NCBI RefSeq assembly: GCF_025989185.1
Contig: NZ_JAPDNT010000020.1
Span: 1-64,000 of the forward strand
DNA: 64,000 nt
From: Limobrevibacterium gyesilva
Lineage (GTDB): Bacteria > Pseudomonadota > Alphaproteobacteria > Acetobacterales > Acetobacteraceae
Direction: 5' to 3'
The translations under genes were made by a program, and so were the position numbers. The notes under the pieces were generated by a model. That model was not told where the DNA came from and did no database searches. It saw only the letters and a list, made by a program, of their open reading frames with translations. Positions 1-9,140 of the stretch are shown here, piece after piece. Each line of letters starts with the position of its first letter. Within the stretch, counting starts at the first letter, position 1.

Positions 1-797
1 GCGATCGGCACGGCGCCGCCGGCGATGGCGGCCTGCATGATCGCGTCGCGCAAGGCGGCCAGCGCGTCGCCGGGGGAAGCGGCCAGCGCCGCTGCGGCGA
101 AACCCGCGATGGCCGGCAGCGGCGGCGTGCCGCCGCGGCGTCCCCGCTCCTGGCCGCCCCCGACGATCAGCGGGCGGAGCCGGGCCGAAGCCTCAGGGGA
201 CAGCAGCAGCGCCCCGGCCCCGGCGGGGCCGCCAAGCTTGTGCGACGACAGCGCCATGCTGGCGGCGCCGAGGCCGGCGAAATCGACGCCGACGCGCCCG
301 GCGGCCTGGACCGCGTCGACATGCAGCAGCGCGCCGGCGGCCCGGCACAACGCGGCGGCCTCGGCGACGGGCTGGAGCGTGCCGGTTTCGTTGTTCGCCA
401 GCATCAGGCTGACCAGCGCCGGGCCCTCGGCCAGCAGCGCCTCCAGGGCGGCGAGGTCGGCGACGCCGGAGCGGTCCACCGGCAGGATGGCCGCACCGGG
501 GGCAGCGGCGCGCACCGCGTCGTGCTCGGTCGCGCCCACGATCAGGCGGCGGCCCTGCCCCAAGGCATGGATCGCCAGCGCGTCCGCCTCGGTGCCGCCG
601 GAGGTGAAGACGAGATCGGCCGGCCGGCCGCCGAAGCGCCCGGCGATGGTCTCGCGCGCATCCTCCAGCACCCGGCGGGCGGCGCGGCCGGCGGCGTGGA
701 CGGATGACGGGTTGCCGGTGAGGTCGAGCGCCGCCAGCACCGCGGCACGCGCCTCGGGGCGCACGGGCTCGGTGGCGTTTGCGTCCAGATACGTCAT
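1..797 (-). CDS. Cysteine desulfurase (class V aminotransferase), 3' end outside window
   Basis: PLP enzyme that takes sulfur from cysteine as a persulfide for Fe-S cluster or thio-cofactor assembly. The start at 797 gives MTYLDANATEPVRP, typical of the NifS/IscS family. SSHKLGGPAG places the Schiff-base lysine at about residue 187, and HVDAVQAAG supplies the PLP aspartate. About 265 residues are visible; the C-terminal part with the catalytic cysteine lies beyond base 1. The ATG overlaps the stop of the upstream regulator gene (ATGA), so the two are translationally coupled. Fe-S cluster assembly is the natural role beside an IscR-type regulator and cysE. Whether it is IscS- or NifS-like cannot be decided without the missing end. 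Confidence 0.93.
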   Translation of the reverse strand, partial: MTYLDANATEPVRPEARAAVLAALDLTGNPSSVHAAGRAARRVLEDARETIAGRFGGRPADLVFTSGGTEADALAIHALGQGRRLIVGATEHDAVRAAAPGAAILPVDRSGVADLAALEALLAEGPALVSLMLANNETGTLQPVAEAAALCRAAGALLHVDAVQAAGRVGVDFAGLGAASMALSSHKLGGPAGAGALLLSPEASARLRPLIVGGGQERGRRGGTPPLPAIAGFAAAALAASPGDALAALRDAIMQAAIAGGAVPI

Positions 798-1276
798 GTC
801 GTCGGCTCCGGCAGGCGGGCCGGCTCAGTGCCGGTCCGGGTCAGGGCGCGGCCCACGACCCGCCCCTCGACGACGTCCGCAACGCTGATCGAGGCCAGGA
901 ACAGGTGGATCTGCCGCCCCAGTTCGCTCCACAGGTCGTGGGTGGCGCAGACCATACGCTCGCCCTGCGAGTCGCGCAGGCAGCCGATCTCGCCCTCGGT
1001 GCAGCGGGTCGCCCGCATCGGCTCGTCCACCGCCTCGACGATATCGGCGATGGTCATGATGTCCGCCGGGCGGGCCAGCCGGTAGCCGCCGCCGGGACCG
1101 CGCGCGGAGGTGACAAGCCCGGCCCGGCGCAGCCCGCCGAAGAGCTGTTCGAGGTAGCACAGGCTGAGCTGCTGCCGTCCGGCGATGTCCGCAAGAGTCA
1201 CCGGGTGCGCCGCGTCGCGGCAGGCAAGCTCGACCATGGCCATCACCGCATAGCGGCCCCGCGTGGACAGATGCAT
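794..1276 (-). CDS. iscR: Rrf2/IscR-family Fe-S-sensing transcriptional regulator
   Basis: 160-residue Rrf2-family DNA-binding protein. The N-terminal winged helix begins MHLSTRGRYAVMAMVEL. Cysteines at 92, 99 and 110, with His113 close by, match the three-cysteine [2Fe-2S] ligand pattern of IscR (spacing slightly longer than in E. coli). It lies 3 bases after cysE and overlaps the desulfurase start by ATGA. By family knowledge, the holo form represses cluster-assembly genes, so autoregulation of this operon is likely. RirA or another Rrf2 member is the alternative. Confidence 0.9.
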   Translation of the reverse strand: MHLSTRGRYAVMAMVELACRDAAHPVTLADIAGRQQLSLCYLEQLFGGLRRAGLVTSARGPGGGYRLARPADIMTIADIVEAVDEPMRATRCTEGEIGCLRDSQGERMVCATHDLWSELGRQIHLFLASISVADVVEGRVVGRALTRTGTEPARLPEPTT

Positions 1277-1279
1277 CCC

Positions 1280-1969
1280 CTAACCCTCCGCCTGTTGATC
1301 CATGTCCGCTGCCCGGGATTGGACCATGCGGGCCACCCGTGCCTCGAACGCGGCAAGTTCGGCACGCATCCCGTCGATGTCCCGCAGCAGCGGATCCAGC
1401 ACGCCTTCGGCCGGCGTGCCATACGCATCGAAAGAAGGGCGGTCGCGCCCGGGCCGGCGCTCGACCGGCCGGGCCGGAATCCCCACGACAGTGGTGCCGG
1501 CCGGCACCGCCGCAAGCACGACCGCATTCGACCCGATCCGGGCGTTGTCGCCGACCGTGATGGCGCCCAGGATCTTCGCGCCGGCACCGATGATGACGTT
1601 GTTGCCGATGGTCGGGTGTCGCTTGCCGCGGGCCAGCGACGTGCCGCCCAGCGTCACCTGGTGGTACAGGTAGACGTCATCGCCGATCTCGGCCGTCTCC
1701 CCGATCACCACGCCCATGCCGTGGTCGATGATCACGCGCCGGCCGATGCGCGCGGCCGGGTGGATCTCGATCCCGGTCAGGAAGCGGCCGAAATGGGAGA
1801 ACAATCGCGCGCACAGGTACAGGCGCCACCGCCACATGGCGTGGGCCAGCCGATGCCAGATCAGGGCGTGCAGGCCGGGGTAGCACAGCAGCACCTCGAG
1901 ATCGGAGCGCGCGGCCGGATCCTTTTCGCGGTACGCCCGGATCGTCTCCCGCAAAAACATGAACGCCAT
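1280..1969 (-). CDS. cysE: Serine O-acetyltransferase
   Basis: Makes O-acetylserine from serine and acetyl-CoA, the committed step of cysteine synthesis. The 229-residue protein has an N-terminal helical part (residues 1-65) and then a left-handed beta-helix of hexapeptide repeats. [13 protein letters not shown] and [11 protein letters not shown] carry the catalytic His/Asp region. The C-terminal tail of about 55 residues is longer than the short SAT type. It is first in the cysE-iscR-desulfurase operon, so cysteine supply and its use for Fe-S assembly are co-transcribed. ATG 1969 is preferred; ATG 1960 is also in frame. Confidence 0.95.
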   Translation of the reverse strand: MAFMFLRETIRAYREKDPAARSDLEVLLCYPGLHALIWHRLAHAMWRWRLYLCARLFSHFGRFLTGIEIHPAARIGRRVIIDHGMGVVIGETAEIGDDVYLYHQVTLGGTSLARGKRHPTIGNNVIIGAGAKILGAITVGDNARIGSNAVVLAAVPAGTTVVGIPARPVERRPGRDRPSFDAYGTPAEGVLDPLLRDIDGMRAELAAFEARVARMVQSRAADMDQQAEG

Positions 1970-2388
1970 GCGACATTTCCGTTATGAAAGATCGGGCCGC
2001 CGACATATATTCCGGCGGCTTCGGATGTGGCGACCCCGCCCGAAGCAATTCAAGGGCGATATGGGGTCGCACGTCGTCAGTTGGAACGGTACGCACAGAC
2101 GGTTCTGGTCGGAACGGGGGGTATCCCCGCGGCATCGGTATCACCCGGCGCCGCGCGCAGCCTAGGCATTCCCTATCTGGTGGAAGAAGAATCAGTGCCG
2201 GGGATGGTTTGCAAGGGAGTGGCACCCTATCTCGTGCTGATCGGCAGATGGTCCGGAGGTCATCAGGGTGGTCTTGACCACGTATGTTGCCCGGGAGTCT
2301 GCGGACAGCAGGCGCCAGCCGCCGTGCATGGGTCTTCAGCCCGGCCATATTCGGCCCGGAGCGAACAGGAAACGGATTTCGAATCATC
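1970..2388. other. Divergent intergenic region between cysE and the hydrolase gene
   Basis: 419 bases between diverging starts. I see one clear dyad (1996-2019) near the cysE side and otherwise only short open frames with no recognisable protein. It should hold both promoters. No riboswitch or transposon ends were recognised. Confidence 0.6.
1996..2019. promoter_or_regulatory. Inverted repeat upstream of cysE, candidate operator
   Basis: A perfect 7-base dyad, GCCGCCG and CGGCGGC, flanks a 10-base AT-rich spacer (acatatattc). On the minus strand the spacer contains TATATG, a plausible -10 element about 35 bases before the cysE start. An operator covering the -10 is inferred; the regulator (IscR or CysB-like) is unknown. 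Confidence 0.4.
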
Positions 2389-3054
2389 ATGCCTGAGGTC
2401 ATGTTCGCCGGCCCTGATGGCCGGTTGGAAGGTCGCTACCATCATTCGAAGGAGACCGGCGCGCCGCTCGCACTGATCCTGCATCCGCACCCGCTCCATG
2501 GCGGGACGATGAACAACCGCATTTCCTACACGATGTATCAGTCCTTCCAGCGGCTGGGCTTCTCCGTGATGCGGTTCAACTTCCGCGGGGTCGGGCGCAG
2601 CCAGGGTCGCTATGACGGCGGCATCGGCGAGATCGGCGATGCCGCGGCGGCACTGGACTGGATGCAGGCGGTGAACCCGAATTCCGGCGGCCTGTGGATT
2701 TCCGGCTACTCGTTCGGCGCGTTCATCGGCATGCAGCTGCTGATGCGCCGCCCGGAGATCTCCGGCTGGGTGAGCGTGGCGCCGCCCGCGAACCACTACG
2801 ATTTCGGCTTCCTGGCGCCCTGCCCCTGCGGCGGGCTGATGCTGCACGGCGATTCCGACGAGCTGGTGCCCGAGCCGGCGGTGCGCAAGCTGGTGGACAA
2901 GCTGAACACCCAGAAGGGCGTGCAGGTCGACTACCGCATCTTCGCCGGCGCCGACCACGTCTTCGCCAGCCACGCCGACCATGTCTCCGACGCGGTCGAG
3001 GATTATGTGAAGAAGACGATGGCGCGCAGGACGATGGCGCTCGCCGCCGACTGA
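2389..3054 (+). CDS. Alpha/beta hydrolase
   Basis: 221-residue alpha/beta-hydrolase-fold protein of a small bacterial family that often begins MPEVMFAGPDGRLEGRY. HPHPLHGGTMNN forms the oxyanion-hole region, GYSFG is the nucleophile elbow (Ser108), HGDSDELVPE supplies the acid and GADHVF the histidine. No signal peptide is present, so it is cytoplasmic. ATG 2389 fits the family N-terminus; ATG/GTG codons further upstream add unrelated sequence. The substrate is unknown; esterase or acyl hydrolase activity is the general expectation. A terminator follows the stop. Confidence 0.85.
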   Translation: MPEVMFAGPDGRLEGRYHHSKETGAPLALILHPHPLHGGTMNNRISYTMYQSFQRLGFSVMRFNFRGVGRSQGRYDGGIGEIGDAAAALDWMQAVNPNSGGLWISGYSFGAFIGMQLLMRRPEISGWVSVAPPANHYDFGFLAPCPCGGLMLHGDSDELVPEPAVRKLVDKLNTQKGVQVDYRIFAGADHVFASHADHVSDAVEDYVKKTMARRTMALAAD

Positions 3055-3084
3055 CGCGCCGGCGGATCGGCGACCGACAGCGAG

Positions 3085-3121
3085 GCCCTGGAACCGTCGG
3101 TTCCGGGGCTTCTGTCATTCT
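3085..3121 (+). terminator. Intrinsic terminator after the hydrolase gene
   Basis: GCCCTGGAAC and GTTCCGGGGC pair (one G-U) around a 5-base loop at 3085-3109. A T-rich stretch, ttctgtcattct, follows directly, 31 bases after the hydrolase stop. It also separates this gene from the convergent anmK. Confidence 0.6.
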
Positions 3122-3130
3122 GGCCGTCGG

Positions 3131-4204
3131 TCAGGGTGCGACGATCACTCCGCCCGGCAGGGCGCGGGGGGCCCCGGTGGTGCCGGGATAGCTGAGCGGC
3201 AGCCCCGCTCGCACCCGCACGGCCAGGAAGCCGAAGCACTGCGCCTCCAGCGCGTCGCCGTCCCAGCCGACCGCCTCGACCGGCTCCACCGGCACATGCA
3301 GCCGCTTGTGCAGGGCTGCCATGATCGTGGGATTGTGCCGCCCGCCGCCGGTGACGAGCCAGCGCCGCACCGGCCCCGGCAGCAGCGCGCTCGCCGCCGC
3401 CTGGGCGGTGAAGGCAACCAGTGTCGCGGCACCGTCGGCGGGCGAGAGGCCGTCCACCCCGCTGGCCGCCAGCGCCCGGCCGAAATCCAGCCGGTCCAGT
3501 GATTTCGGCGCCGGCCGGGCGAAATACGGATGCGCCAGCAGCCGCGCCAGCACCGCCGCATCCACCTGCCCTTCGGCGGACAGGGCGCCGTCCTGGTCCA
3601 CGCCCTGGTTGGTGTGGCGCGCCGCCCAGTCGTCCAGCGGGCCGTTGCCGGGGCCGGTATCGAACGCCAGCAATCCGCCATGGGCGCCGACCCAGGTGAC
3701 ATTGGCGACGCCGCCGATGTTCAGCACCGCGAGTGGCCGCTCCAGGTCCTGCGCCAGGGCGGCATGATAGACGGGCACCAGCGGCGCGCCCTCGCCGCCC
3801 GCGGCCACGTCGGCCGAGCGGAAATCATGGGCGACCGGCGTCGCCGTCTCCCGCGCCAGCATCGCGGCATCGCCGATCTGCCAGGTCCGGCGCTGCTGCG
3901 GCTGGTGCAGGATGGTCTGGCCGTGGAAGCCGATGATGTCGGCGGGCCGGCCGATCGCCCGCACCGCCTCCACATGGCGCTGCGTCAGCCGCGCGATGAC
4001 GTCGGCGAGGAACGGATCGGCGGGGTCGAGCGTGGGCGCGAGGTCGAGCAGCCGGCGCAGATCGGCCCGCAGGATGGCATCATAAGGCAGCGTCAAGGCA
4101 GGCCCGAAGCCGCCGATCCGCTCGCCGTCCGTCTCCAGCCAGGCCGCATCGACGCCGTCCAGTGACGTGCCGCTCATCAGCCCGATCGCACGCAGCATTT
4201 TCAT
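3131..4204 (-). CDS. anmK: Anhydro-N-acetylmuramic acid kinase
   Basis: Phosphorylates and hydrates 1,6-anhydro-MurNAc to MurNAc-6-phosphate during peptidoglycan recycling in the cytoplasm. The 357-residue protein starts [20 protein letters not shown], the family ATP-binding signature. [26 protein letters not shown] and a DTGPGN glycine-rich segment follow in the usual order. Length is normal. ATG 4204 is chosen; ATG 4198 is also possible. It diverges from tyrS with 52 bases between starts. Confidence 0.95.
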   Translation of the reverse strand: MKMLRAIGLMSGTSLDGVDAAWLETDGERIGGFGPALTLPYDAILRADLRRLLDLAPTLDPADPFLADVIARLTQRHVEAVRAIGRPADIIGFHGQTILHQPQQRRTWQIGDAAMLARETATPVAHDFRSADVAAGGEGAPLVPVYHAALAQDLERPLAVLNIGGVANVTWVGAHGGLLAFDTGPGNGPLDDWAARHTNQGVDQDGALSAEGQVDAAVLARLLAHPYFARPAPKSLDRLDFGRALAASGVDGLSPADGAATLVAFTAQAAASALLPGPVRRWLVTGGGRHNPTIMAALHKRLHVPVEPVEAVGWDGDALEAQCFGFLAVRVRAGLPLSYPGTTGAPRALPGGVIVAP

Positions 4205-4256
4205 GCGGCCCCTCCCTGTGCTAGCCCCACGCCTCCGACCACCGGGACCAAGGCCG

Positions 4257-5501
4257 ATGTCCAGCAACGAATTCCTGCGCGAAGCCACCGAACGCGGCTT
4301 CCTCTTCCAGTGCACCGACGCCGAGGGCCTCGACGCGGCCCTGCGGGAGGCGGTCGTGTCGGGGTATATCGGCTTCGACTGCACCGCGGACAGCCTGCAT
4401 GTCGGCAGCCTGGTGCAGATCATGCTGCTGCGCCTGATGCAGCGCCACGGCCACCGGCCGGTGGTGCTGATGGGCGGCGGCACCACGCGCATCGGCGACC
4501 CGTCCGGCAAGGACGAATCCCGCCAGTTGCTGACCGACGCGCAGATCGCCGCCAACATGGCCGGCATCCGCCGCTGCTTCGACCCGTTCCTGACCTTCGG
4601 CGACGGGCCCACCGACGCGATCATGCCCAACAACGCGGATTGGCTGGATCGCCTGGGCTACATCCCGCTGCTGCGCGATGTCGGCGTCCATTTCACCATC
4701 AACCGGATGCTCGGCTTCGATTCCGTGAAGCTGCGGCTGGACCGTGAGCAGCCGCTGACCTTCCTCGAATTCAACTACATGATCCTGCAGAGCTACGACT
4801 TCCGCGAGCTGTGGCGGCGCCACGGCGTGATGCTGCAGATGGGCGGGCGGGACCAGTGGGGCAACATCGTCTCCGGCGTGGACCTGGTGCGCCGGACCGA
4901 GGGCAAGACCGTGTTCGGCCTGACCACCCCGCTGATCACCACCGCGTCCGGCGCCAAGATGGGCAAGACCGCCCAGGGCGCGGTGTGGCTGACCGCCGAC
5001 CGGATGCCGGTGTTCGACTACTGGCAGTTCTGGCGCAACACCGAGGACGCAGATGTCGGCCGGTTCCTGCGCCTGTTCACCGACCTGGCGCTGGACGAGA
5101 TCGCCCGGCTGGAACGCCTGGGCGGGGCCGAGATCAACGAGGCCAAGAAGATCCTGGCCACCGAGGCGACCGCCCTCGCCCATGGCCGGGCCGCCGCCGA
5201 ACAAGCGGCCGAAGCCGCGCGCCGCACCTTCGAGGCCGGCGAGGCCGCCGACACCCTGCCCCGCGTGACCGTGCCGGCAAGCGAACTCGCCGACGGCGGC
5301 ATCGCGGCCTTCCGCCTGTTCACGCTGGCCGGGCTCGCCGCCAGCAACGCCGAGGCCCGCCGCCTGATCCGCGGCGGCGGCGCGCGCCTGAACGACGCGG
5401 CGGTGCAGGACGAAGGCCACATGGTCGGCGAAGCCGAGCTGCGCGCGGGCATCAAGGTCTCCGCCGGCCGCAAGCATCATCGGCTGCTGCAGGTGGCGTA
5501 A
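4257..5501 (+). CDS. tyrS: Tyrosyl-tRNA synthetase
   Basis: Class I aminoacyl-tRNA synthetase that charges tRNA-Tyr. The 414-residue protein has the HIGH-type motif as ADSLHVGS near residue 50. The KMSKS-type motif is K234-M-G-K-T. The tyrosine site includes [17 protein letters not shown], and an S4-like RNA-binding domain occupies the last 65 residues ([15 protein letters not shown]). Start ATG 4257 has AAGG a few bases upstream. The stop is 6 bases from the convergent HAD gene, leaving no room for a conventional terminator. Confidence 0.97.
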   Translation: MSSNEFLREATERGFLFQCTDAEGLDAALREAVVSGYIGFDCTADSLHVGSLVQIMLLRLMQRHGHRPVVLMGGGTTRIGDPSGKDESRQLLTDAQIAANMAGIRRCFDPFLTFGDGPTDAIMPNNADWLDRLGYIPLLRDVGVHFTINRMLGFDSVKLRLDREQPLTFLEFNYMILQSYDFRELWRRHGVMLQMGGRDQWGNIVSGVDLVRRTEGKTVFGLTTPLITTASGAKMGKTAQGAVWLTADRMPVFDYWQFWRNTEDADVGRFLRLFTDLALDEIARLERLGGAEINEAKKILATEATALAHGRAAAEQAAEAARRTFEAGEAADTLPRVTVPASELADGGIAAFRLFTLAGLAASNAEARRLIRGGGARLNDAAVQDEGHMVGEAELRAGIKVSAGRKHHRLLQVA

Positions 5502-5507
5502 GGGCCG

Positions 5508-6296
5508 TCAGGTCCCCATCCGGCCCGCGAGGTCACCGATATCGGCGGCGACGACGTCCCAGTCGCTGTCGGCGGCGAAGTCGCGGCTTTGCAGCGGGCC
5601 GTATTCGGTGGGCCGGGGGAAGAAGCAGGTCTGCAGCCCGCAGGCCCGGGCGGCCTTCAGGTCGTTGTTGTGCGCGGCGGCCATCATCACCTCCGCCGGC
5701 GGCAGGCCCAGCAGGCGGCAGGCCCCCAGATAGGCTTCCGGGTCGGGCTTGTAGTGGCCGAACAGCTCGGTCGAGCACACCATGTCCCAGGGCAGCCCCG
5801 CCGCCTTGGCCATGTTCACGAGCAGCGCGACATTGCCGTTCGACAGCGGGCCGATGACGTAACGGGTCCTGAGGCGCTGCAGGCCGGGCACCGAATCCGG
5901 CCAGGGCCGCAAGCGGTGCCAGCCACGGTTGATGTGGTCGAGATCGGCTTCGGACAGGCCGGCGATGCCGAACCGTAGCACCAGCTTGTTCAACGTGGCG
6001 CGGTGCAGGTCATCGAGGATCGTCCAGGGCAGCTCCCCGCTGCGCACGCGGTCCATCGACGGCGCATAGGCCCCCCGCCAGGCATCGACGAGCCCGGCCC
6101 AGTCGGCGGTCAGCCCGCGCGAACGGCCCCAGGCGGTCAGGTCGCCGATCAGGCTGCCGCGCCAATCGACGACGGTGCCGAAGGTGTCGAACAGGATGGC
6201 CTTGACGGCGGGAACCGGCTGCGCTTGGTCCCCCCGCCTACCGAGGAAGATGTTTTGGCGGCGCCTTGATCTGGCGGGAACCGGCTGCGCTTGCAC
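5508..6296 (-). CDS. Haloacid dehalogenase type II (HAD superfamily)
   Basis: HAD-superfamily hydrolase resembling (S)-2-haloacid dehalogenases. Motif I is LFDTFGTVVDWRG with the nucleophilic Asp, motif II is GPLSNGN, and YKPDPEAY carries the lysine. AAAHNNDLKAAR is the motif III region. The core begins at KAILFDTFGT, but the codon before it (Val, GTC) is no start. The only upstream start in frame is GTG 6296, which adds 32 residues encoded largely by a duplicated 37-base repeat. It lies just downstream of three CoA-transferase genes. The substrate is unproven; a phosphatase is possible. Confidence 0.85.
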   Translation of the reverse strand: MQAQPVPARSRRRQNIFLGRRGDQAQPVPAVKAILFDTFGTVVDWRGSLIGDLTAWGRSRGLTADWAGLVDAWRGAYAPSMDRVRSGELPWTILDDLHRATLNKLVLRFGIAGLSEADLDHINRGWHRLRPWPDSVPGLQRLRTRYVIGPLSNGNVALLVNMAKAAGLPWDMVCSTELFGHYKPDPEAYLGACRLLGLPPAEVMMAAAHNNDLKAARACGLQTCFFPRPTEYGPLQSRDFAADSDWDVVAADIGDLAGRMGT

Positions 6297-6309
6297 CCCC
6301 CGCCTACCG
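6207..6309. repeat. 37-base direct repeat pair spanning a gene junction
   Basis: 6207-6243 and 6273-6309 are near-identical; they differ only at two bases (gt versus ca after ...gctgcgcttg). The spacing is 66 bases with a 29-base spacer, as a tandem duplication of a 66-base unit would leave. The upstream copy contains the TAG stop of the CoA-transferase gene and the GTG start of the HAD gene. The other copy lies inside the HAD 5' coding region. Confidence 0.8.
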
Positions 6310-7542
6310 CTTACGTGCCGTATGCAGCACGCCGCCCTGTTTCAGCGCGGCGATCTCGGCGTCGCTGTAGCCGTGCTGGGCCAGCACGGCGTCGGCGTGC
6401 TCGCTGAACGCCGGCGGCTTGCGGCGGGTCCCGCCGGGGGTGCGGGACAGCTTGATGGGCGTGCCCAGGCCACGATAGTCGTCGAGCTCCGTCACCATCT
6501 CCCGCGCCGCCGTGTGCTCCGCCGCCATCGCCTCGTCCACGAACAGCACCGGGCCGGCGGGCAGGCCGGTTTGCAGCAGGCGGCGGGTCAGCGCATGGCC
6601 ATCCTGGTCAGCGAAGGCGGCTTCGAGCTGCTCGGTCAGCGCCGCGCGGTTGACCAGGCGGTCGCCGTTGGTGAGGAACCGCGGATCGCTGCTGAGCTCC
6701 GGCCGACCCACCGCCTCGCACAGCTTGCGGAACTGGCCGTCATTGCCGGAGGCGATGAAGATCTCGCAGGTCTTCGTCTTGTATTTCTCGTACGGCGCGA
6801 TGTTCGGATGCGGGTTGCCCATGGGCATCGGCCGCTTGTTGTTCAGAAAGTAGTTGGCGGCCTGCGGATGCAGCAGCGCCATGCCGCAATCGTGCAAGGT
6901 CATGTCCACGTACTGGCCACGGCCGGAGCGGTGGCGCTCCTGCACCGCCATCAGGATGCCGACCGCGGCATACAGGCCGGTGGCGAGATCGACGACCGGC
7001 GTGCCCATGCGCATCGGGCCCGTGCTCGGGTCGCCGTTGATGCTCATCAGCCCGGTCATGGCCTGCAGGATCGCGTCGTAGCCGGGCAGGCCGCCGAGCG
7101 GACCGTGCCCGCCGAAGCCGGACACGCGGCAATGGATCAGCCCGGGGAAGCGCGGCGCCAGGTCCTGCTCGTAGCCGAGCCCCCATTTCTCCATGGCACC
7201 CGGCTTGAAGTTCTCGATCAGGACGTCCGCGCCCTCCAGCAGGCGCAGCAGCACCGCCCGGCCCTCCGGCTTGCCGAGGTCGAGCGCGATGGAGCGCTTG
7301 TTGCGGTTCACGCCGATGAAATAGCTGGCGTCGTCGCCCAGGAAGGGCGGGCCCCAGTCGCGCACCTCGTCGCCCTGGGGCGGCTCGATCTTGATCACGT
7401 CCGCCCCGTGGTCGGACAGGATCATGGTGCAATAGGGGCCGCCGAGCACGCGGGTGAGGTCGATCACCTTCATCCCGGCCAGTGCGCCCGGCGAGGCGGC
7501 GAGCCCCTTGCCCCGGGTCTCGGGCTTCAGCGGTGCGTCCAT
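6304..7542 (-). CDS. CaiB/BaiF (class III) CoA-transferase
   Basis: 412-residue family III CoA-transferase of the formyl-CoA transferase group, which moves CoA between carboxylic acids. The N-terminal half has VIDLTRVLGGPYC and RNKRSIALDLGKPEG, and the catalytic Asp lies in PGYDAILQAMTGL. HDCGMALLHPQAANYFLN and the downstream large domain follow the family order. It starts by TGATG overlap with the class I CoA-transferase beta gene, so the three genes form one translational unit. Substrates are unknown. The stop falls inside a duplicated 37-base repeat. Confidence 0.92.
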   Translation of the reverse strand: MDAPLKPETRGKGLAASPGALAGMKVIDLTRVLGGPYCTMILSDHGADVIKIEPPQGDEVRDWGPPFLGDDASYFIGVNRNKRSIALDLGKPEGRAVLLRLLEGADVLIENFKPGAMEKWGLGYEQDLAPRFPGLIHCRVSGFGGHGPLGGLPGYDAILQAMTGLMSINGDPSTGPMRMGTPVVDLATGLYAAVGILMAVQERHRSGRGQYVDMTLHDCGMALLHPQAANYFLNNKRPMPMGNPHPNIAPYEKYKTKTCEIFIASGNDGQFRKLCEAVGRPELSSDPRFLTNGDRLVNRAALTEQLEAAFADQDGHALTRRLLQTGLPAGPVLFVDEAMAAEHTAAREMVTELDDYRGLGTPIKLSRTPGGTRRKPPAFSEHADAVLAQHGYSDAEIAALKQGGVLHTARKR

Positions 7543-8303
7543 CAGGCGGCTCTCCCAGCAAGGCCGGTCCGGTTCCAGACGCGGCGGCAGAATTCAGGAT
7601 AGGTTTCCAGCATCTCGTCACACACCGGACCGCGCAGCAGGGCAAGCTCGGCCGCACTCGGGTCCGCCGTGACCGGGGCGGAGGCGCCGTCATAGGCGAA
7701 GCCGGTGGCGTCGCGGACGGTTTCGGCGGTCTCGCCGGGGTGGATGGACGCCAGCGAGAAGCGCGCGGATGCGGCGTCGAAGGCGAACACGCATTTCCCC
7801 GTCACCAGCGCCTGCGCGGTGCCGCGGCGGAACACGCCGGGGGGCGAGACGCCGGGGGCGGAGACGATGTCCACCCGTGGCACCAGCACACGCTGCGAGT
7901 GCTCCTCGCGGAACAGGATGGTGCGCGGCGTCATGAAATACATGAAGGCCGAGCCGAAGCTGCCGGGGAAGCGCGCGGCCCGGCCAGGCCAGTCGCCGGT
8001 GCCGATCAGGTTCAGGTTGGCCTGCCCGTCGATCTGGCCGCCGCCCAGGAAGAACAGGTCGATGCGGCCCTGGCCGGCCAGGTCGAACAGCTCGCGCGTG
8101 CCTTCGGTGAACGGGTTGCCGGTGGGGCGGTGCAGCAGCGACAGCCGCACGGGATGGCCGAGCTTCTTCACCAGCCAGCACGCCGCCGCCGGGATCGGGC
8201 TCGCGGCACCCACGGCGATGTGGCGGGCGGGCGGCGCCGCCGGGTCCAGGATCAGGCGGGCGATGGCGCCGATGAGGCGTTCCTGCGGATGCACGTCGCT
8301 CAT
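7542..8303 (-). CDS. CoA-transferase beta subunit (glutaconate / 3-oxoacid type)
   Basis: 253-residue family I CoA-transferase subunit B. LFFLGGGQIDGQANLNLIG and GSFGSAFMYFMTPRTILF are typical of glutaconate/CatJ-like beta subunits. The usual catalytic glutamate loop is not obvious, and in this subfamily activity may differ from classical 3-oxoadipate CoA-transferase. It overlaps the alpha-subunit gene by ATGA upstream and the class III gene by TGATG downstream. It probably forms a heteromer with the alpha subunit in the cytoplasm. Confidence 0.88.
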   Translation of the reverse strand: MSDVHPQERLIGAIARLILDPAAPPARHIAVGAASPIPAAACWLVKKLGHPVRLSLLHRPTGNPFTEGTRELFDLAGQGRIDLFFLGGGQIDGQANLNLIGTGDWPGRAARFPGSFGSAFMYFMTPRTILFREEHSQRVLVPRVDIVSAPGVSPPGVFRRGTAQALVTGKCVFAFDAASARFSLASIHPGETAETVRDATGFAYDGASAPVTADPSAAELALLRGPVCDEMLETYPEFCRRVWNRTGLAGRAA

Positions 8304-9124
8304 GCCGCGGCGTCCGCGCGCGGGGCGGTCACGTATTGCGCCAGATAGGCCCGGAACCCGTCCTCGGTGCGGGCCATGCGCGCGTATTCGGCGATATGGG
8401 CGGCGTCGAAGCGGTACTCGTCCAGCAGGCCGATCGGCCAGGCGCCGCGTTCGGCCACGGCGACGGCCTCGACATAGATGCCGTTGATGGTGCCCGGCGC
8501 CAGGCGTTCGTCCTCCAGCAGGTTGCCGTCCACCATCCGCTCCACCGTGACCAGCACCCGGCGGGAGGCATGGGCGATGGTCGCCAGCTCGCGCCGGCGC
8601 CCGACATAGACGTTGCCGTGCGCATCGGCGCAGACGGCGTGGAAGGCGGCGATGTCGGGCGCGAGCGCCGGCAGCAGCAGGATCGGGTCGCCGGTTTCGG
8701 CGAAAGGATTGTCCATCACCTTCCAGTCCGGCCGGTGCGCCAAGACGTCGCTGCCGATGACGCCGCGCAGGGGCATGAACGGCACGCCCTTCTCCGCCGC
8801 CTGCAGCATGGTGTGGATCGCCGGGCAGGTGGCGTCGATCACCTCGATCGTGCCCGCCGCCACCGCCGCGGAGAAGCGCGGCGCCATGCCGGCCTCGCCG
8901 AGCGTCACCGCGCTGGTCTGCACCGACGCCACGCAGCCGGCGCCGATCAGCAGGTCGGTGGCGTAGCCGGACACCGGCACGCCCAGCAGGCGCAGCCCGC
9001 GCACGCCGCGGCGCACCAGCGCGCGGGCGAAGGCCGCCGGCGAGAGGGAGTTGTCGGGCGGCAGCGCCATCAGCGCCCCATCCGGGACGAGGGCGGCGAG
9101 CGCATCCAGTTCGAGCGGATTCAT
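8300..9124 (-). CDS. CoA-transferase alpha subunit
   Basis: 274-residue family I CoA-transferase subunit A. It begins MNPLELDALAALVPDGALMALPPDNS and contains the glycine-rich LIGAGCVASVQTSAVTLGEAG. An adenine/CoA-fold segment follows, with DAHGNVYVGRRRELATIAHAS. ATG 9124 fits the family start; upstream in-frame codons run into the intergenic gap. It is the first gene of the three-gene CoA-transferase unit and lies 16 bases downstream of the dienelactone hydrolase stop, so co-transcription with that gene is likely. Confidence 0.88.
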   Translation of the reverse strand: MNPLELDALAALVPDGALMALPPDNSLSPAAFARALVRRGVRGLRLLGVPVSGYATDLLIGAGCVASVQTSAVTLGEAGMAPRFSAAVAAGTIEVIDATCPAIHTMLQAAEKGVPFMPLRGVIGSDVLAHRPDWKVMDNPFAETGDPILLLPALAPDIAAFHAVCADAHGNVYVGRRRELATIAHASRRVLVTVERMVDGNLLEDERLAPGTINGIYVEAVAVAERGAWPIGLLDEYRFDAAHIAEYARMARTEDGFRAYLAQYVTAPRADAAA

Positions 9125-9140
9125 CGGAAACTCCAGCGTG

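Noticed and set aside
2027-2476. 149-codon frame in the cysE/hydrolase gap
   Set aside because: Runs into the hydrolase gene in another frame, has no motif, no ribosome binding site and mixed composition.
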